Shown one piece after another: positions 59,825-64,000 of a stretch of DNA of 64,000 bases. This DNA comes from Chaunax sp. Z400 (taxonomy: Eukaryota; Chordata; Actinopteri; Lophiiformes; Chaunacidae), in assembly GCA_037577475.1 (NCBI GenBank), contig CM075194.1, positions 21,082,992 through 21,146,991 on the forward strand, read 5' to 3'. A program made the translations under genes and the position numbers. The notes under the pieces are model-generated. The model ran no database searches. It had not been told where the DNA came from and worked only from the letters and a program-made list of their open reading frames with translations. Position 1 is the first letter of the stretch; every line of letters begins with the position of its first letter.

Positions 59825-60415
59825 CCCTCCTGTTGTGTTAGTTTCCTGTTAACTACTTTGGTGTTCCTGGTCAAAAATAACCTCTCTACTTTAGCTGATG
59901 TTAAATCCATAATAATACATATATTATCACCTAATGTTGTGTTTCATCTTTCTATCAACTCAAGTTTTTGTGAGCATTACAAGTTTTGAACTTACATTTT
60001 CTATTTATGGCCTGTAGGCCTCATTGACCTGAGCTCAGTTCACTTCGGCCATCGTGCTGCTACAGAATGAACTGAGAGCAAGGCCTGAAAATAGCTTTAT
60101 ATACCATAGCTGTGAAAAAGTTGTTTATATCATTGAAACAATGTTGTGGTTGTTTTTGAGAATTGCCAACAGGTGTGGCTCCAATGGGGTATAAATTTCA
60201 TTGGGGATAGGTTTTCGTCAGGGTTGCCATGGAAGCCAAAAGGAGGCGTTTCTAATGACCGGTCATTTTTGACCGGGAACACAAAGGGTGTACACAAGTT
60301 CAATAAAACACTTAAAATGTGATAGAAATTCTGAAAATTTGTTTTGTGGTTGTTCAGATGCAACAAAGTGATGGAACCTCATGACAAACAGATGAAATAA
60401 ACTACAATTTTTAGA
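59825..60415. mobile_element. piggyBac-like MITE, copy 2
   Basis: It starts after TTAA at 59,821-59,824 with CCCTCCTGTTGTGTTAG and matches copy 1 (5,190-5,693) along most of its length. It is slightly longer internally, with gaccggtcatttttgaccgg and acacaaagggtg segments absent from copy 1. The right terminus is eroded. Confidence 0.6.
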
Positions 60416-60474
60416 GAGATATTACAAATGTTTTTCTCCCAAATATCACACAAAATACTATTTTTACTGACTAC

Positions 60475-61060
60475 TGCAGTCTGAAAATGATTCAACCTCT
60501 TGATGTCAAGAATCTCCAGTATTTTGTAGAGACCCTTTAGCTGCTATGGCCTTCTGTAAACATGATGCTTATCCAGACACCAGCTTCTGGCCGCGTTCCT
60601 GAGGAATCTTAGCCTGTAGATCATGGATCAAGGCCTCCAGTTCTGGAATATTTCTGGCTTTACATGCTGCAACCACATTCTTCAAATCCCACCAGAGATT
60701 CTCCAGTTGATTCAATCAAGTGACTGTGATGGTGATCCAAGCCTTGGTGGACTTTGAGCTATAGTTGGGATCACCGTCCTTTTGCGTCATCCTTGGCATA
60801 AAAAGTCTGTCTTATCTAGGTGGTTCTGAGCTACTGAAGACAACTTTTATTGTGCTTTTGGGTCAGCAGTGGTGAATATTTTGGAGTTTAGGCATGGAGA
60901 CCTGATGCAAATTTAGCCCTTAATAGAAAAAAACTTGAAGACTCCATTGCCAAAGTAAGTCTATGAAAGTTGGCACAGTTTTAACAATGTCTGATTTGTA
61001 TGCCTTCTTACGAGGGATGCTATTTAGGAGGTTGAATCATTTTGAGACTGCAAAAGTATT
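60475..61060 (-). mobile_element. Tc1/mariner element, internally deleted
   Basis: The ends are inverted: gcagtctgaaaatgattcaa at the left and gcagtctcaaaatgattcaa on the complement of the right. The minus strand encodes a transposase C-terminus, LENLWWDLKNVVAACKARNI, then PELEALIHDLQAKIPQERGQ and AIAAKGSL, with interruptions. The catalytic core is deleted. Confidence 0.65.
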
Positions 61061-61368
61061 ATTTGTGTTGAGATTGTTAAAAAGAAAATTAATATCTGTT
61101 GTATTGAGTTATTTAAACCGCTCTTGTTTGATTTAGTTGTTGCAAACAGCTGATCAATAGAATATTTTCCTAATAAACTTAATATATAATGTTAGTTGAA
61201 TAGTTTTGCTTCCAACTGTAACTTGTCCCATCTCAACATTTCTGATGATGATTTCTTAATTTGTAGAATCATAAGGATATCCAAATTAAGTATTTTTATT
61301 ACTAATCCAACCCAATAGTAATCACTCTGATGCCTGATCTGACGACGATCATATACTTCTTATATATA
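61061..61368. other. Nothing recognised
   Basis: A short AT-rich spacer between two Tc1-type elements. Confidence 0.4.
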
Positions 61369-61446
61369 CAGTACCAGTCAAAAATTTGGACACAGTTTCC
61401 CATTCAAGTGGATGGGAAGGTATGTCCAAACTATTGACTGGTACTG
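61369..61446. mobile_element. Minimal Tc1-type element, two inverted ends only
   Basis: The 78-bp unit is flanked by TA (61,367-61,368; 61,447-61,448). The left end is cagtaccagtcaaaaatttg, and the complement of the right end is cagtaccagtcaatagtttg. Only a few tens of bases separate the two repeats, so it would fold into a hairpin. Confidence 0.75.
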
Positions 61447-61636
61447 TATATAGATTTAAAAATGACAATAACTTAAAAATATGTTCATTATATGAAGTTT
61501 AGATAAGTTTAGGTGAACTCTGACCTACTCTAGTTCAAAGGTCTGTATTGTGCGCGTGACAAAACCAGTGCTCATGGAGAGTAAGCTAGCGGCGCAGCAA
61601 AGATGAGCGCTGAATGCAGGTTCTTACCCCAAAAAC

Positions 61637-62459
61637 ATGGCAGAAAAAAGGAAGAAAAAATATCACTTTCACAACGAATGGGAGGAGGAGTTCTTTTTTA
61701 CGTCTGTGAAAGAAACCTGCGTGTGTCTCATTTGCGGGTCGACTGTGGCGACGGCAAAGCGGCACAATGTTGAGAGACACTTCACTACGTGTCACAAAAG
61801 CTACCATGCTAACTACCTACCGGGAAGCTCACTACGGGCAGAAAAAGCCAGTGAGCTAAAGGCAGCTTTGGGTAAGCAACAGTCTTTTTTCACGAGGCCG
61901 GCGAAGAAGTCACAAAAAGCAACTGCAGCCTCGTTTAGAGCTACACATTTTCTGATCAAGAAGAAGAAGGCATTTTCTGATGGAGAAGTTGTCAAAGAAG
62001 CAATGATGATAATCGCTAACACTGTACTTAAAGAAGAGAAAAATGGAACCGATCTAATCTCCACCCTCTCCATGTGTGTCATTCATTTCCAACCCTTTCA
62101 TGAATGTGGACACAACATGCTTTGCTGAGAAACTAAGTGCAACATTCAACTTGGATGCTGGACAGGTGGAGATGGAAATCATAACGCTGCAAAGTGACCT
62201 ACACCTCAAAGCCTACCAGACTGCACCAAACTTTTGGTGCCTTGTTGACACAGAGAAGTACAGTGGTGTATGCACAGCAGCTATGAAGGTTGCCAGCCTG
62301 TTCTATCTCTATGAATCAGCGTTTTCTGACATGAACTTCATCAAGAACAAACACAGAACACGCCTCACTGATGCACATCTGAAAGACTCACTCACAGTTG
62401 CAGTGTCAAGTTACACACCAGATTACAGTACACTGGTGAACAGCCAGTCTTCCCACTAA
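61637..62459 (+). pseudogene. hAT-family transposase-like gene with internal deletion
   Basis: The N-terminal piece (61,637-62,128) starts MAEKRKKKYHFHNEWEEEFF. It contains a BED-type zinc-finger pattern, CVCLICGSTVATAKRHNVER followed by HFTTCH, as in GTF2IRD2-like and ZBED5-like hAT proteins. It then runs on to DGEVVKEAMMIIANTVLKEE. The C-terminal piece, in another frame (about 62,085-62,459), reads DTTCFAEKLSATFNLDAGQV, then YESAFSDMNFIKNKHRTRLT, the hAT dimerisation region, and ends at TAA. The RNase-H-like catalytic core between them is missing and the frames do not match. It is a deletion derivative. A duplicated cep164-like fragment starts a few bases after the stop. Confidence 0.7.
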
Positions 62460-62463
62460 CAAA

Positions 62464-63936
62464 GTCTCCTCAGCAGCCGTTCCATTTTGGGTTCTGGTCT
62501 GGGGGAGTCGCTCACTACTTGTTCCACCCCACTAATTAGAACAAAGTGAATTCTCATTAGTTAATGGAGTCCCTCTATACAGCTAGTAGTAGTAGTGAAG
62601 TACAAACATAGAGTGCATGGATGTCCTTGAGGGACACTTTACCTGGTCCTGTGATCGAGGTCACATCTCTCCTGCACCTCTTTCTTCCGTCTCTTCTTGT
62701 CTGTGTTGTTCATACTAATGCCTTCCATAGCTTTATCTATCTCCTTCTTGGCGACGCTATTTTCTTCCATAGTGGTATTCCTCTCATTATTTTGCGTCTC
62801 AGCCTCCTCCTTGGCCTTCCTAATGTCTTCCCTGGCTTGATCCCTCTCTTTCTTTGGCTTCATTTCCTTTGCCTTGGCTCTCTTATTGTTTCCCAAGACC
62901 TTAGCTACCTCCTCCTTTACACTGTCAGTGTCCTCCATGGCCTTATCCCTCTCATTTCTTAGGATCTCTGCCTCCTCCTTGGCCTTCCTAATGTCTTCCC
63001 TGGCTTGATCCCTCTCTTTCCTTAGCATCATTTCCTTCGCCTTGGCTCTCTTTTTGTATTCCAAGACCTTAGCTAACTCATCCTTTACACTGTCAGTGTC
63101 CTCCATGGCCTTATCCCTCTCATTTCTTAGGATCTCTGCCTCCTCCTTGGCCTTCCTAATGTCTTCCCTGGCTTGATCCCTCTCTTTCCTTAGCTTCATT
63201 TCCTTCGCCTTGGCTCTCTTTTTGTATTCCAAGACCTTAGCTAACTCATCCTTTACACTGTCAGTGTCTTCCATGGCCTTATCCCTCTCATTTCTTAGGA
63301 TCTCTGCCTCCTCCTTGGCCTTCCTAATGTCTTCCCTGGCTTGATCCCTCTCTTTCTTTGGCTTCATTTCCTTCGCCTCGGCTCTCTTTTTGTATTCCAA
63401 GTCCTTAGCTATCGTCTTCTTAAGCCTGTCAACCTCCTCATTGACCCTCCTAGGGTCTTCTAAGGCCTTTCTCTTTTCTTAGCATCTGTTCCTTTGCCTT
63501 GGCTCTCTTATTGTCTTCCAAGGCCTTAGCTATCTCATCCTTTTTACTGTCAGTGTCCTCATTGGCCCTCCTGCTGTCTTCAATGGCCTTATCCCTCTCA
63601 TTTCTTAGGCTCTCTGCCTCCTTCTTGGCCTTCATCATGTGTTCAATGGCCTTATCCCTCGCTTGTCTTAGCTTATGTTCCTTCATCTTGGCCTTCCTCT
63701 GGCCTTCCATGGCCTTATCCCTCTCCTCAGTCAGCCTCTCGGACTGTTCTCGGACTTGATTATAATCCTCTCTCATCTTGTCCAGCTCCTGCTTCAGCTC
63801 TACTCTCTCCTGGAGCTGAGGTAAGGCCTGACACACACAGACACACACACACACACACCAAAAAAAAAAATCAGTGGTTGATAGACAGAAGAGTGAGAGG
63901 ATAGAATCTCTCTTTTCATTCATGTGTACTACCTTT
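62464..63936 (-). pseudogene. Partial duplicate of the cep164-like gene (large coiled-coil exon)
   Basis: It matches 18,566-20,116 of the main gene in the same orientation and order: part of the penultimate exon, its intron, the large coiled-coil exon and the following CA-repeat intron. Differences: three 56-residue units instead of two, scattered substitutions, and a deletion at 63,469-63,470 corresponding to about 19,404-19,639 (236 nt, not a multiple of three). The deletion shifts the frame so translation ends RKEKGLRRP. No WW modules, start exon or last exon lie in this window. It is therefore a pseudogene fragment, unless splicing restores the frame. Confidence 0.8.
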
Positions 63937-64000
63937 GAAGGACCATATGATTCCTTTGAGCCTCACACTAGTCTTGAAGTCTGTGTATAGAAACAACAGT
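63937..64000 (+). repeat. Inverted piece of a cep164-like intron at the window edge
   Basis: From 63,937 to the window end the sequence is the reverse complement of about 22,835-22,899 (intron between module 5 and the acidic-linker exon), with no obvious mismatches. It joins the duplicate at a cttt microhomology. It continues beyond the window. Confidence 0.8.

Noticed and set aside
61637..62459. Intact host gene of the GTF2IRD2/ZBED type
   Set aside because: The catalytic core is missing and the two halves are in different frames, so it is a deletion derivative of a hAT element.

Overview
The window looks like nuclear DNA of a ray-finned (probably percomorph) fish. It is AT-rich and intron-bearing. 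It is crowded with families typical of teleost genomes: tRNA-derived SINEs, LINE 3' ends, Tc1/mariner, hAT, PIF/Harbinger and piggyBac-like elements, and Ty3/gypsy debris. The few conserved protein matches are vertebrate (COX8, CEP164, DHDH, HIPK). All names come from reading the sequence; no database was searched.

Layout. 0.58-0.79 kb: an uninterrupted COX8-like reading frame. 1-12.7 kb: transposon remnants and otherwise featureless DNA. 12.72-15.84 kb: a 3.1-kb satellite built from 50-bp and 99-bp versions of one unit. 16.98-17.6 kb: the 3' half of a broken dhdh (dihydrodiol dehydrogenase) gene. 18.28-31.5 kb, minus strand: the main gene, a cep164-like coiled-coil gene whose N-terminal exon pair (a CEP164-type helix plus WW domain) occurs five times in tandem. 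I could splice it into one open frame of 17 coding exons (about 1,102 codons) from an ATG at 28,182. A second, upstream ATG at 30,859 with its own first exon can be joined in phase. 31.7-34.7 kb: an inverted scrap of a cep164-like intron, a hAT end and a decayed Ty3/gypsy pol. 34.81-36.06 kb: the 5'/middle half of dhdh, ending at exactly the codon where the 17-kb half begins. 36-47 kb: LINE, Tc1 and MITE fragments, otherwise nothing recognised. 47.03-48.48 kb: a HIPK-like kinase domain, frameshifted in its first exon but open in the next four. 48.9-61.5 kb: transposon remnants plus an orphan SGNH-hydrolase-like frame at 58.0 kb. 61.64-62.46 kb: an internally deleted hAT transposase. 62.46-63.94 kb: a second, frameshifted copy of the 3' part of the cep164-like gene, joined at 63,936 to an inverted piece of that gene's 22.8-kb intron.

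The most interesting signal is the cep164-like locus. Its module introns are almost identical in length and sequence between copies, while the WW exons between them differ strongly and only one of five modules keeps both signature tryptophans. Together with the partial duplicate, two inverted scraps and the permuted dhdh halves, this marks a locus that has been repeatedly duplicated and rearranged.
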